A stretch of 64,000 bases of DNA from CAAGNP01 sp045603545 (GTDB lineage Bacteria; Bacteroidota; Bacteroidia; Bacteroidales; UBA932). The position numbers and the translations under genes were made by a program. Shown here piece by piece: positions 8,301 through 15,177 of this stretch (within the stretch, counting starts at the first letter, position 1; each line of letters opens with the position of its first letter). Below the pieces are notes generated by a model. The model saw only the letters and a list, made by a program, of their open reading frames with translations. It did not search any database and had not been told where the DNA came from. The stretch lies in contig JAZUMG010000019.1 of the NCBI GenBank assembly GCA_045603545.1, positions 1-64,000 of the forward strand. The letters are read 5' to 3'.

Positions 8301-8767
8301 ATGTATCTGTTGTCATAGGTAATGTACGGATCATCCATATCTACCCAATAACCGATCTGCTCAGTAAGGGCCATCCACTCCTGAGTATATTTCATCACCT
8401 CCTTGCGGCAAGTGTCATTGTACTCTTCCACTGTGATGGTTTTACCTATATCATCTTTAGTTATGCCGAGCATTTTCTCCACGCCAAGCTCCACTGGCAA
8501 ACCATGGGTATCCCAACCTGCCTTTCTCTCCACAAGATAACCGGTCTGGCTCTTGTACCTGCAAAATACATCCTTGATACTGCGCGCCATCACGTGGTGG
8601 ATACCAGGCATACCGTTTGCCGAAGGGGGACCTTCAAAAAACACAAATTTAGGGCACCCTTTTCTTGCCTCAAGTGACTTGCCGAAGATATTGTTTTTCT
8701 TCCATTTATCTAGTACTGCACGATTTACATCGACTAGATCCAATCCTTTATACTCTGCGAACTTCAT
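5327..8767 (-). CDS. ileS: Isoleucyl-tRNA synthetase
   Basis: The 1146-residue class I aminoacyl-tRNA synthetase charges tRNA-Ile in the cytoplasm. The HIGH-type motif is PGIHH (residues 54-58) and the KMSKR loop is at 689-693. Editing-domain sequence (WTTTPWTLPSNTALCV) lies between them. The length and the absence of a C-terminal zinc-binding tail fit the eukaryote-like IleS class. The frame extends further upstream to 8860, but MKFAEYKGLDLVDVN at 8767 is the expected start. A variant -7, TATCTTCG (8789-8796, minus), lies 21 nt before it. The gene is first in the ileS, dksA-like, lspA series, with 71 nt to the next gene. Confidence 0.97.
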   Translation of the reverse strand: MKFAEYKGLDLVDVNRAVLDKWKKNNIFGKSLEARKGCPKFVFFEGPPSANGMPGIHHVMARSIKDVFCRYKSQTGYLVERKAGWDTHGLPVELGVEKMLGITKDDIGKTITVEEYNDTCRKEVMKYTQEWMALTEQIGYWVDMDDPYITYDNRYIETLWYLLKKIYDKGLLYKGYTIQPYSPAAGTGLSTHELNQPGCYRDVKDTTCVAQFEVVRDEKSEVLFSRAGELPVYFLAWTTTPWTLPSNTALCVGPKIKYLTVKSFNPYTGIPALYVVAEPLLNAHFSPKAAEVAMADYKQGDKLVPWEVVGEPMLGPELCGMSYKQLIPWVKPEAGAFKVIPGDYVTTEDGTGIVHIAPTFGADDNKVAKAAGVPPLVVVDAQGVRQAQVDKAGRMYRIEDMDPAFVKSNVDEELYGPFSGRYVKNAYDSEATEDTPTLDVDICVMLKQENKAFKIEKHVHNYPHCWRTDKPILYYPLDSWFIRTTAVQQRMVELNKTIQWKPESTGTGRFGKWLENLQDWNLSRSRYWGTPLPIWRSEDGSEEKCIGSVAELYAELEKSVAAGFMANNPLKEKGYNPADMTKENYDKIDLHRPYVDNYFLVSDSGKKMVRETDLIDVWFDSGAMPYAQEGLAKLGDPAFGQTADFIAEGVDQTRGWFFTLHAINTMVSDKCAYKTVVSNGLVLDKNGNKMSKRLGNAVDPFKALDQYGADSLRWYMLTNAQPWDNLKFDEAGVDEMRRKFFGTLYNTYSFFALYANVDGFDAKAAEVPVENRPEIDRWIISLMNSLIKDVKECYENYDVTTAGRMIQDFVCDHLSNWYVRLNRKRFWGGEMNEDKLAAYQTLYSALETVALLAAPIAPFYMDRLFADLNAVSGRHTEESVHFVMMPSHEEKYIDKDLEERMELAQRSSSMVLALRRKVNIKVRQPLAKMIIPVLDPKIEEQFEKIKSLVLGEVNVKEVEFIKDTTGLITKKIKPVFKVLGKKYGKQMKEIAAAFGELSQEIISAIEAAGIAGQAYTLSLPSGDVVLEAADYEITSEDMPGWLVSTEGRLTLALDVTITDELRKEGTARELINRIQNLRKECDFEVTDKIEVKIEAREEVADSLQMFREYVCAQTLALSIELVEGLADGKGVEWNEGTINIDLKKIK

Positions 8768-8785
8768 ATGGTTATAAATTTTAAC

Positions 8786-8816
8786 TTGCGAAGATACGAA
8801 AAGATAATTATATTTG
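8786..8816 (+). promoter_or_regulatory. Promoter of cvpA
   Basis: CTTG ends at 8788, then a 20-nt spacer, then TATATTTG (8809-8816). The cvpA ATG is 21 nt downstream. It overlaps the divergent ileS promoter region. Confidence 0.6.
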
Positions 8817-8837
8817 AGAAAATTTGAGATTAGAACT

Positions 8838-9332
8838 ATGAGCATTATAGATATTGTCATCCTTGTCCCTTTTGCATATGCACTTTATAAAGGGATCAAA
8901 AACGGATTTGTGGGACAGATTGCAGGGATTGGAGGAATTGTTCTGGGCATAGTACTCGGTTCCCGTTTTTCGGCACTCCTGTCCACATATATATCCCAAT
9001 GGATCAATGCCTCTGAAGCTGTAGTCAAAATAATATCATTTGCAGCAATAATAATAGCAGTCATCCTTTTGGCTGCCATTCTCTCAAAAGCGATAGAAAA
9101 ACTCTTCTCTCTGGTGATGCTCGGATGGCTCAACAAACTTCTCGGCATACTGCTCGCCTTTGCCGGCACAGCTTTGATTATCGGTGTTGTCATCTCACTG
9201 ATCAGCTATGTCAACGAAACCTGGTTCACCATCATTCCCCAGGAGAAAATCGAAGAATCCCTATTCTATATGCCACTGAAGGAGTTCTCAGAGTGGATTT
9301 TCCCATATTTTAGAAATTTGTTCTCCATCTGA
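8838..9332 (+). CDS. cvpA: CvpA family inner membrane protein
   Basis: The 164-residue product has four predicted membrane helices and the family opening MSIIDIVILVPFAYALYKGIKNGFV. A further glycine-rich span (GIVLGSRFSALL) follows. CvpA proteins are conserved inner membrane proteins, first named because they are needed for colicin V production in Escherichia coli. Their general role concerns envelope homeostasis and is not settled. The gene has its own promoter and ends 129 nt before the double-glycine peptide operon. That neighbour is a colicin V-type exporter, so the pairing is suggestive, though many Bacteroidota carry cvpA without such an operon. An upstream in-frame start exists at 8814; MSIIDIV is preferred. 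Confidence 0.85.
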   Translation: MSIIDIVILVPFAYALYKGIKNGFVGQIAGIGGIVLGIVLGSRFSALLSTYISQWINASEAVVKIISFAAIIIAVILLAAILSKAIEKLFSLVMLGWLNKLLGILLAFAGTALIIGVVISLISYVNETWFTIIPQEKIEESLFYMPLKEFSEWIFPYFRNLFSI

Positions 9333-9373
9333 CGGAGCCATTCCCGATTTCTATAATCCAGCATCAGAAGACA

Positions 9374-9405
9374 TTTTTTACAAACTTTGAAAGTATTGTA
9401 AAAAA
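9374..9405. promoter_or_regulatory. Dyad symmetry, possible operator of the GG-peptide operon
   Basis: The perfect 10-bp inverted arms TTTTTTACAA (9374-9383) and TTGTAAAAAA (9396-9405) flank an inner ACTTT/AAAGT pair. The right arm is not followed by T residues, so it is not a standard terminator for cvpA. It lies 27 bp upstream of a -7 match at 9432, a position suited to a dimeric regulator. Confidence 0.5.
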
Positions 9406-9431
9406 CGTCGCATCATTTGTTGCCTCACCCC

Positions 9432-9439
9432 TAAGTTTG
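9432..9439 (+). promoter_or_regulatory. -7 element TAAGTTTG before the GG-peptide operon
   Basis: It is a perfect TAnnTTTG match located 22 nt before the ATG at 9462. No -33 TTG is found at the usual 19-21 nt; the nearest TTTG (9416-9419) is only 12 nt away. Use of an activator at the upstream dyad could explain the poor -33. Confidence 0.45.
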
Positions 9440-9461
9440 CCGTCAGAAAAAAGATCGGGCC

Positions 9462-9602
9462 ATGGAGAAAATGAGGCGAGAGATACAGAATTCGGTACAG
9501 GGGATGCTTCCACCATCCAATCCCCTATTACGTAGCATTTACCTTATATCCCTCCCCTCTGCCATCCTGCTCTTCATAATTTTGATACTTATAACATTAT
9601 GA
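9462..9602 (+). CDS. 46-aa single-span membrane peptide, first gene of the GG-peptide operon
   Basis: The ATG at 9462 opens a 46-residue ORF whose TGA overlaps the ATG of the exporter gene (ATGA at 9599-9602), a strong sign of translational coupling. The first half is charged and polar (MEKMRREIQNSVQG). The second half is one transmembrane helix running to the C terminus (about 25-46, SIYLISLPSAILLFIILILI). I recognise no family. Candidate roles are immunity protein, accessory subunit of the exporter, or a small leader ORF. No double glycine is present, so it is unlikely to be an exported peptide. Confidence 0.55.
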   Translation: MEKMRREIQNSVQGMLPPSNPLLRSIYLISLPSAILLFIILILITL

Positions 9603-11740
9603 TGGGGAGAGCAATCAAAATACGTCAATTGGACAAACAGGACTGCGCAGCAGCCTGCCTGGCTTCCATATCCAACTACTATGGTCTGAGAATCCCCATT
9701 ACCACCATACGGCACAAATGCGGAACAAATATAGAGGGGACAAACATAAAAGGGATTCTTGAGGCTGCTGGCTCTCTCAATCTGGAAGGCCACGCCTATA
9801 AATCTTCTTCACCTTGCTATACACTTAAAAACCTGTCGGGAATCCCTTCCCCCTCTATTCTTCATTTCAGAAACAGTCAAGGGTGGCTCCATTTTGTAGT
9901 CCTCTACAAAATAACCTCCACCCATCTCCACATAATGGACCCATCCGATGGGGAGATACACAAAATCACTGAGGATGAGTTCATAAATCTGTGGACAGGC
10001 TACCTTATCACCCTCAGACCCACCCCTGAATTCACTCGTGGAGACAGAACAACACCAGTCTGGAGAAGGTTGTACAGACTCCTCTCTCTACATAAAGATG
10101 AGATCATCCCATCCATCGCCGGCTCTGCAATATATGTCATACTGGGGCTGAGCCTCCCTCTCTATCTCCAGTTTGTCATCGACAAGGCGATTCCACAAAA
10201 GGATACCGCTGCTCTAATGACAAGCACTCTCATAGTCACCGCAATCATCCTCCTCTCCCTATTTATCGGGTACATAAGGAGCGAACTTATAATCAGAGGT
10301 GGCATAAAGATGGACGGAACCCTCATTATGGAGTACATAAAACAGATCTTCCACCTCCCTATTCCATTCCACAGGGGGAGGAGCACAGGGGAGATCCACT
10401 CCAGAATTGGGGACATATATAAAATAAGGGCATTTATATCGGGGAAGATGGCGATGCATTTCATCGCAGCCATAGCACTTGTCATCTCATTTGCCATCCT
10501 CTTCTCATTCTATTGGAAGCTGGCACTTCTGAGCCTCTCGTTTATCCCTGTATATGCCTTTTTATATTGCCTTGCATACAGAAAAAGCAAACGGGACAAT
10601 AGAGAGATAATTGAAGCAGCAGCAGCTTTTGACTCATCTGCCATTGAGGCCATATCTGCCATAGATACGATAAAGAACTACTCTGCCGAACGGTTTTTCT
10701 ACAGAAAGATAGAGGAAAAATATACCCTTCTGGGGCAGAACCTCTACAAAGGGGGGAGGCACAATGCCCAGTTCTCCACCCTTACCGATACAGTTACACA
10801 TCTGTTGACGTTTGCTTTGATAATACTTGGTGCAAGTTCAGTATTTGCTGCAGAACTTACCACGGGGGAACTGGTATCATTCTACTCCATCTCCGGCTTC
10901 TTCACCTCCCCGGTAACTATCCTGATTGAAGGGACAAACGATCTCAACGAGGCCAGGATTGCCTCCCAGAGGGTATTTGAAATACTCGATATGGAGGGTG
11001 AAAACACAGAGGAGAAGTGTATCCCTATTCCAAAGGACCTCGAACCTGAGATACATTTCAAGGGGATATCCTACAAATACCCCGGAAAGAGGATGCTATT
11101 CAACAATCTCACATTTTCAGCTGAGAAAGGGAAAATCACCACCATTACCGGTAAAAATGGTAGCGGGAAAAGCACCCTGGCAGCCCTGCTGATGAGAAAC
11201 TACACACCCGAAAACGGCCATATAAATGTAGGCAACCTGAATATAAACCTGTTCCACATCAATGAGTGGAGAAAATATATATCAATCATCCCACAACAGG
11301 AGAGTCTGTTTGACGGAAATGTTCTGGAAAATATTGTTGTTGGGGAAGAGATGCCGGATATCAGCAAAGTGATGGAGATATGCGAGTTGGTCGGGATGAT
11401 TGATTTTATTGATTCCCTTCCCAGGGGTATGCTTACGCAGATAGGGGAAAAAGGGAAATTCCTGTCAGGTGGAGAGAGAATCAAGATATCTGTAGCCAGG
11501 GCTCTCTACAGGGACCCCAAAGTGCTCGTTATGGATGAAGTCACCTCCCATCTTGATGAGGTATCAGCGAAAAGGATATACACTCTGTGCAGAAAACTTG
11601 CCGACAACGGAATCACCGTCATCAATATCACCCACGACCGTAAGTTCCTGGAATATAGCGACTATATAGTAAATTTAGATAAATGTGATCACACACAGGT
11701 GAACAGCCGCACACCTTTATGTTGCGGCGACCTAACATAG
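9599..11740 (+). CDS. Peptidase C39-containing ABC transporter (PCAT) for GG-leader peptides
   Basis: The 713-residue protein has three domains. The first (1-145) is a C39 cysteine protease with catalytic C16 (QDCAAACLAS), H98 (GWLHFVVL) and D114 (HIMDPSDG). It cleaves leader peptides after a double glycine. A six-helix ABC membrane domain (about 160-440) follows. The ATPase domain has Walker A GKNGSGKST (518-526), signature LSGGE (622-626) and Walker B VLVMDEVTSHLD. Such PCATs cleave and export bacteriocins or signalling peptides across the inner membrane, as CvaB does for colicin V. The two genes downstream encode peptides with matching leaders. All catalytic residues are intact. The signature has E in place of the usual Q (LSGGQ). 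Confidence 0.95.
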   Translation: MMGRAIKIRQLDKQDCAAACLASISNYYGLRIPITTIRHKCGTNIEGTNIKGILEAAGSLNLEGHAYKSSSPCYTLKNLSGIPSPSILHFRNSQGWLHFVVLYKITSTHLHIMDPSDGEIHKITEDEFINLWTGYLITLRPTPEFTRGDRTTPVWRRLYRLLSLHKDEIIPSIAGSAIYVILGLSLPLYLQFVIDKAIPQKDTAALMTSTLIVTAIILLSLFIGYIRSELIIRGGIKMDGTLIMEYIKQIFHLPIPFHRGRSTGEIHSRIGDIYKIRAFISGKMAMHFIAAIALVISFAILFSFYWKLALLSLSFIPVYAFLYCLAYRKSKRDNREIIEAAAAFDSSAIEAISAIDTIKNYSAERFFYRKIEEKYTLLGQNLYKGGRHNAQFSTLTDTVTHLLTFALIILGASSVFAAELTTGELVSFYSISGFFTSPVTILIEGTNDLNEARIASQRVFEILDMEGENTEEKCIPIPKDLEPEIHFKGISYKYPGKRMLFNNLTFSAEKGKITTITGKNGSGKSTLAALLMRNYTPENGHINVGNLNINLFHINEWRKYISIIPQQESLFDGNVLENIVVGEEMPDISKVMEICELVGMIDFIDSLPRGMLTQIGEKGKFLSGGERIKISVARALYRDPKVLVMDEVTSHLDEVSAKRIYTLCRKLADNGITVINITHDRKFLEYSDYIVNLDKCDHTQVNSRTPLCCGDLT

Positions 11741-11748
11741 AGAAGATT

Positions 11749-11940
11749 ATGGAAGAGAAAAGTTTATTGAGAGGCCAATGGGTCGAAATTGACTCCCTGG
11801 AGGCAGAAGCTATCAAAGGTGGCATAGGGTTAGGTGACATCAAACGCCTTCTGAAGTTGATTGGTTCGTTTTTCAACTTCGCCCACGAATACTATGACGA
11901 CTTCAAAAAGGGTTATGAAAATGGTTGGAACCTGTTTTAA
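11749..11940 (+). CDS. Double-glycine leader peptide 1 (bacteriocin-like)
   Basis: The 63-residue precursor has a 25-residue leader ending in SLEAEAIKGG. The hydrophobic -4 (I22), acidic -8 (E18) and hydrophobic -12 (I14) positions match the C39 recognition pattern; -7 is A where L is usual. The predicted 38-residue core begins IGLGDIKRLLKLIG and contains an aromatic stretch (SFFNFAHEYY) and GYENG, a GxxxG motif. A GAGAAG ribosome-binding site lies directly before the ATG at 11749; an earlier in-frame start (11719) overlaps the exporter gene and is less likely. The core is paralogous to peptide 2 (shared LxxLIG at core position 9-14). An antimicrobial or signalling role is inferred from context; immunity is not identified. 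Confidence 0.8.
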   Translation: MEEKSLLRGQWVEIDSLEAEAIKGGIGLGDIKRLLKLIGSFFNFAHEYYDDFKKGYENGWNLF

Positions 11941-11954
11941 CTGGAGGAGATTGT

Positions 11955-12134
11955 ATGGAAAACAGATATTTGACATTAGTGACAGAAGATGAACTTTACA
12001 CTGTCTACGGCGGAAGATCAGAAGAACTTGCAGGCCTTGTAGAACTTATAGGGATGGGATTTGGTATCGTCGCCAAACTCATAGACAAGATAAGGTCTGC
12101 ATTCAAGGATGCCCAGAAAGCACCTGCCCAATAG
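11955..12134 (+). CDS. Double-glycine leader peptide 2 (bacteriocin-like)
   Basis: The 59-residue precursor has a 20-residue leader, LTLVTEDELYTVYGG at its end, with V(-4), L(-7), E(-8) and V(-12). This is a very good C39 leader. The predicted 39-residue core begins RSEELAGLVELIGMG and is amphipathic and helical. It contains GMGFG (GxxxG) and a basic region (KLIDKIRSAFK), and ends KAPAQ. A strong Shine-Dalgarno GGAGGAGA (11943-11950) fixes the start at 11955. Two adjacent paralogous GG peptides with GxxxG motifs recall two-peptide (class IIb-like) bacteriocins of Gram-positive bacteria, here in a Gram-negative setting. The function is inferred only. Confidence 0.82.
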   Translation: MENRYLTLVTEDELYTVYGGRSEELAGLVELIGMGFGIVAKLIDKIRSAFKDAQKAPAQ

Positions 12135-12139
12135 TTCAT

Positions 12140-13363
12140 ATGAAGAATATTGCCCCCATATCCCTGTGTATCATCCTTCTTCTATGCTCGTACACCCTGT
12201 CCGGACAAAAGGGATGGACTCTGGAAATGTGCATAGAGTATGGTCTGCAGAACAGTCTCGATGTTGAATCAACTAAGCTCCAATATAAACAGGGAGAAAT
12301 CTCCCACATCGGATCCTATATGGAACTGCTTCCGGAGATTCAGCATCAGACAGGGTGGTCTATCCACCCACAACCACACCTCACCTCATATCTGGATATC
12401 TCCCTGGGAATATTCAATGGGATGGCTAAAATAAACAACATCAACCTTAAAAGCACATCCTTGGAAATGTATGGGCAGGAGATCAGACAAGCCAAATACG
12501 AGTTAAAAATCTCCATTACACAGGCATTTCTGGATCTTCTTATCGCACAGGAGATGGTAACGATGGGGGAAGAGAGCTACAAAGGGATTCGGGAGCAATA
12601 TATAAAATCGGAAGCACTGTTCAGGGGTGGGAGGATAACACACTCCTCACTGCTTGAAATAGGGTCTCAGAAATCTTCGGAGTGGGCCAAATTGGTTGAG
12701 TACCGCAGTACACTTTCATATCGGCTCTTACATCTCAAACAATTGATCAATTTTCCCTACTCTGAAGATTTGTTTATTGTACCGGACCACTATATGGTGA
12801 CAGATGCAGAGGTGCCGGCTCTGAATGTAGAGGAGATTTTCACCAAGGCAACAGAACTGCCATACATAACAATAGCCAAACTTGATATCCTCAGGGAAAA
12901 ATACTCTGCAAAGATTCTTTACGGCGGTGCCATGCCACTCCTGTCCTTCAACATGAGTATTGATATTCCCAATAGGATGAGCACATTAGGATTTCACATC
13001 ACCCTTCCCATCTTCAACAGAGGTACCTTGCTTACTGAGATAAGGAACACCAATCTGAATATAAAACACAGAGAACTGGAGCTGGAAAAAAGGTACCTTA
13101 ATCTTTACCGGGAAATCGACATGGCCACCCTTCAAGCCCGCGCCTGCTACGAACAATATACAGCATCACTGGATCAGGTATCGGCGATGGAAGAGTCATT
13201 CAAATATGCACAAAAGGAGTTTGACCTCGGCCTGCTCACCCCTTTTGATTACAATTACACCAGAAACCAGTTGCTCAAAGCACGTTCGGAGTCGATACAG
13301 GCCAAATACAAATATTTATTCCAGCTGAAAATAATTGATTATTACCAAGGTGAGACAGAGTAA
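12140..13363 (+). CDS. TolC-family outer membrane efflux protein
   Basis: The 407-residue protein has a signal peptide (about 1-22, ending LSGQ) and the alternating helical layout of outer membrane factors. The family entry WTLEMCIEYGLQNS is at 26-39, and a second half-repeat follows with long coiled-coil helices (LNIKHRELELEKRYLNLYREIDMATLQA). It forms the outer membrane channel of a type I secretion system. It starts 6 nt after peptide 2 and overlaps the adaptor gene, so it is evidently the dedicated exit duct for the two peptides. It is short compared with E. coli TolC, which is usual for Bacteroidota OMFs. Confidence 0.9.
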   Translation: MKNIAPISLCIILLLCSYTLSGQKGWTLEMCIEYGLQNSLDVESTKLQYKQGEISHIGSYMELLPEIQHQTGWSIHPQPHLTSYLDISLGIFNGMAKINNINLKSTSLEMYGQEIRQAKYELKISITQAFLDLLIAQEMVTMGEESYKGIREQYIKSEALFRGGRITHSSLLEIGSQKSSEWAKLVEYRSTLSYRLLHLKQLINFPYSEDLFIVPDHYMVTDAEVPALNVEEIFTKATELPYITIAKLDILREKYSAKILYGGAMPLLSFNMSIDIPNRMSTLGFHITLPIFNRGTLLTEIRNTNLNIKHRELELEKRYLNLYREIDMATLQARACYEQYTASLDQVSAMEESFKYAQKEFDLGLLTPFDYNYTRNQLLKARSESIQAKYKYLFQLKIIDYYQGETE

Positions 13364-14513
13364 AAAAAGGTGGAGCAAAAAGTGGTTCTGGATAGCAGCG
13401 GCAGTGGTGATTCTCCTCTCTGCACTACTTTCAGGGGATGAAGTCGTGGAGGTCTCTGTCACAAAACCTGAAATCGGTTCAATCTCTGTAAATGTTCCGG
13501 CCAACGGAAAAATCCGTCCTGTAACCGAGATAAAGATCGCACCGGACATCTCTGGAGAGATAATAGAGATATTTTGTCAGGAAGGTGACTATGTCACCAA
13601 AGGGGAACTTCTGATTAAAATAAAACAGGACACATACATATCTGTCCTGGAACAAGCCCAAGGTGTGCTCAATGCCTCTAAAGCCCAATACCGCCAGCAA
13701 CAGGCTATCCTGCACAAAGAGGAGCTCTCTTTTGAGAGGAGCAGAGGACTTTTCAATGAGAAGGCTATATCCCAGAGTGAGTATGAAGAGTCCCAGTTAC
13801 AACTCTCAATAGCTAAAAGCGCACTTGAAACGGCAGAGTTCAATGTTCAGAGTGCCATCGCCTCAGTTAAGGAGGCAGAAGAGAATCTGTCTAAGACCTC
13901 CATATATGCCCCCATGAGCGGAACAATATCAAGACTCTCTGTGGAGAAGGGTGAGAGGGTCGTGGGTACTTTCCAGATGGCCGGTACGGAGATGCTGAGG
14001 ATATCTGATTTTTCACAAATGGAAGCAGTGGTAGAGGTGAATGAAAACGACATAGTAAATGTGGAGATGGGCGACACAGCAGTCATAGAGGTGGATGCCA
14101 TCAAATGGAGAGATTTCAAAGGTATAGTGACGAAAGTTTCAAACTCAGCATCAAACACTGGCTACACATCCAGACAAATATCGTCATTTGAGGTAAAAAT
14201 ACTGATACTGGACCCCATAATGGAACTCAGACCCGGGATGTCTGCAACAGCTTCTGTAGAAACGGAAAAAAAAGAGGGGATTATTACTATCCCACTTGGA
14301 TGTATAAATGCAAATGGTTGTATATTTGTAGTCGGAAATGATGGTGAAACCGTAAATGAACGCCACATATCCACCGGCTTGCAAGATATAAACAAAATTG
14401 AGGTAGTAAGTGGGGTATCACCCGATGAAGAGGTGGTTGTCTCCCCTTATGAGGCCATCAACAAGAGACTGACCGACAATGGAAAAATTTTTATTGATAG
14501 AGACCAGCACTGA
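13350..14513 (+). CDS. HlyD/MacA-family periplasmic adaptor (membrane fusion protein)
   Basis: About 387 residues. A basic N terminus (RQSKKRWSKKWF) precedes one transmembrane helix (about 13-29). The split biotinyl-lipoyl motif (PDISGEIIEIFCQEGDYVTKG and YAPMSGTISRLSVEKGE), an alpha-hairpin and beta-barrel domains follow. It bridges the ABC exporter and the TolC-like channel. No ATG is available: the start is GTG at 13350 or TTG at 13335, each overlapping the end of the tolC-like gene. Its own 3' end overlaps tsaB by 35 nt. The domain set is closest to MacA-like adaptors rather than to the classic CvaA type. Identification is firm; the start is uncertain. Confidence 0.88.
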   Translation: MRQSKKRWSKKWFWIAAAVVILLSALLSGDEVVEVSVTKPEIGSISVNVPANGKIRPVTEIKIAPDISGEIIEIFCQEGDYVTKGELLIKIKQDTYISVLEQAQGVLNASKAQYRQQQAILHKEELSFERSRGLFNEKAISQSEYEESQLQLSIAKSALETAEFNVQSAIASVKEAEENLSKTSIYAPMSGTISRLSVEKGERVVGTFQMAGTEMLRISDFSQMEAVVEVNENDIVNVEMGDTAVIEVDAIKWRDFKGIVTKVSNSASNTGYTSRQISSFEVKILILDPIMELRPGMSATASVETEKKEGIITIPLGCINANGCIFVVGNDGETVNERHISTGLQDINKIEVVSGVSPDEEVVVSPYEAINKRLTDNGKIFIDRDQH

Positions 14514-15177
14514 TGCCTGCTCTGTAGCACTGGCTGAAGGTGACAGAATAATTGCATCAGATTTCATTCAGGAGTTCAAGGCTCACGCCAAACGTCTTGT
14601 CCCTATGATTGAAGCTCTTCTCCAGAAAACAGATACCACTCTGGACCAGTGTTGTGCTGTCTCTGTAAGTGAAGGTCCCGGTTCTTACACAGGTCTGCGA
14701 GTAGGGGTATCTTCTGCCAAAGGAATATGCTACGGAGCCGGAATCCCATTGCTCGGAGTCCCTACCCTCGATGTACTTGCCCAAATGGGGTTAGAGAAGG
14801 CCACTTGCAGCAATGCGGTCATTGTCCCTATGCTGGATGCGAGGAGAATGGAGGTATATTGTGCACAATACAATGCCAATGGAGAGAGAATCTCAGAAAT
14901 AAAAGCAGAAATTCTCGATGAAAACAGCTTTGAGGTGCTGTTCCAAGAGTATGACCAGGTCATCTTCGTCGGTGATGGTGCAGGGAAATTCCGCAGCTGT
15001 CTGAATGAATCAAAGCTCGAAAAAGCCACTATCGTTGAGTGCAGACCTGATGCCAAATATATGCTCACCCCCACCCTCGATATGTGGAATAAAAAAGAGT
15101 TCAAAGACATTGCGTACTTTGAACCCTTCTATCTTAAGGACTTCGTAGCCGGAGTCAGCAAAAAATCACTTATCTGA
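14479..15177 (+). CDS. tsaB: tRNA threonylcarbamoyladenosine biosynthesis protein TsaB
   Basis: The 232-residue protein belongs to the ASKHA (YeaZ) fold and partners TsaD and TsaE in making t6A37 of ANN-decoding tRNAs. Conserved stretches are LLIETSTDACSVALAEG (5-21), the histidine-containing AHAKRLVPMIE and the loop EGPGSYTGLRVGVSSAKG. The start at 14479 lies inside the last 35 nt of the adaptor gene. The N terminus is the expected one for TsaB, so the overlap is real and makes this essential gene translationally dependent on the peptide-export operon. It converges on, and overlaps by 8 nt, the next minus-strand gene. Confidence 0.93.
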   Translation: MEKFLLIETSTDACSVALAEGDRIIASDFIQEFKAHAKRLVPMIEALLQKTDTTLDQCCAVSVSEGPGSYTGLRVGVSSAKGICYGAGIPLLGVPTLDVLAQMGLEKATCSNAVIVPMLDARRMEVYCAQYNANGERISEIKAEILDENSFEVLFQEYDQVIFVGDGAGKFRSCLNESKLEKATIVECRPDAKYMLTPTLDMWNKKEFKDIAYFEPFYLKDFVAGVSKKSLI

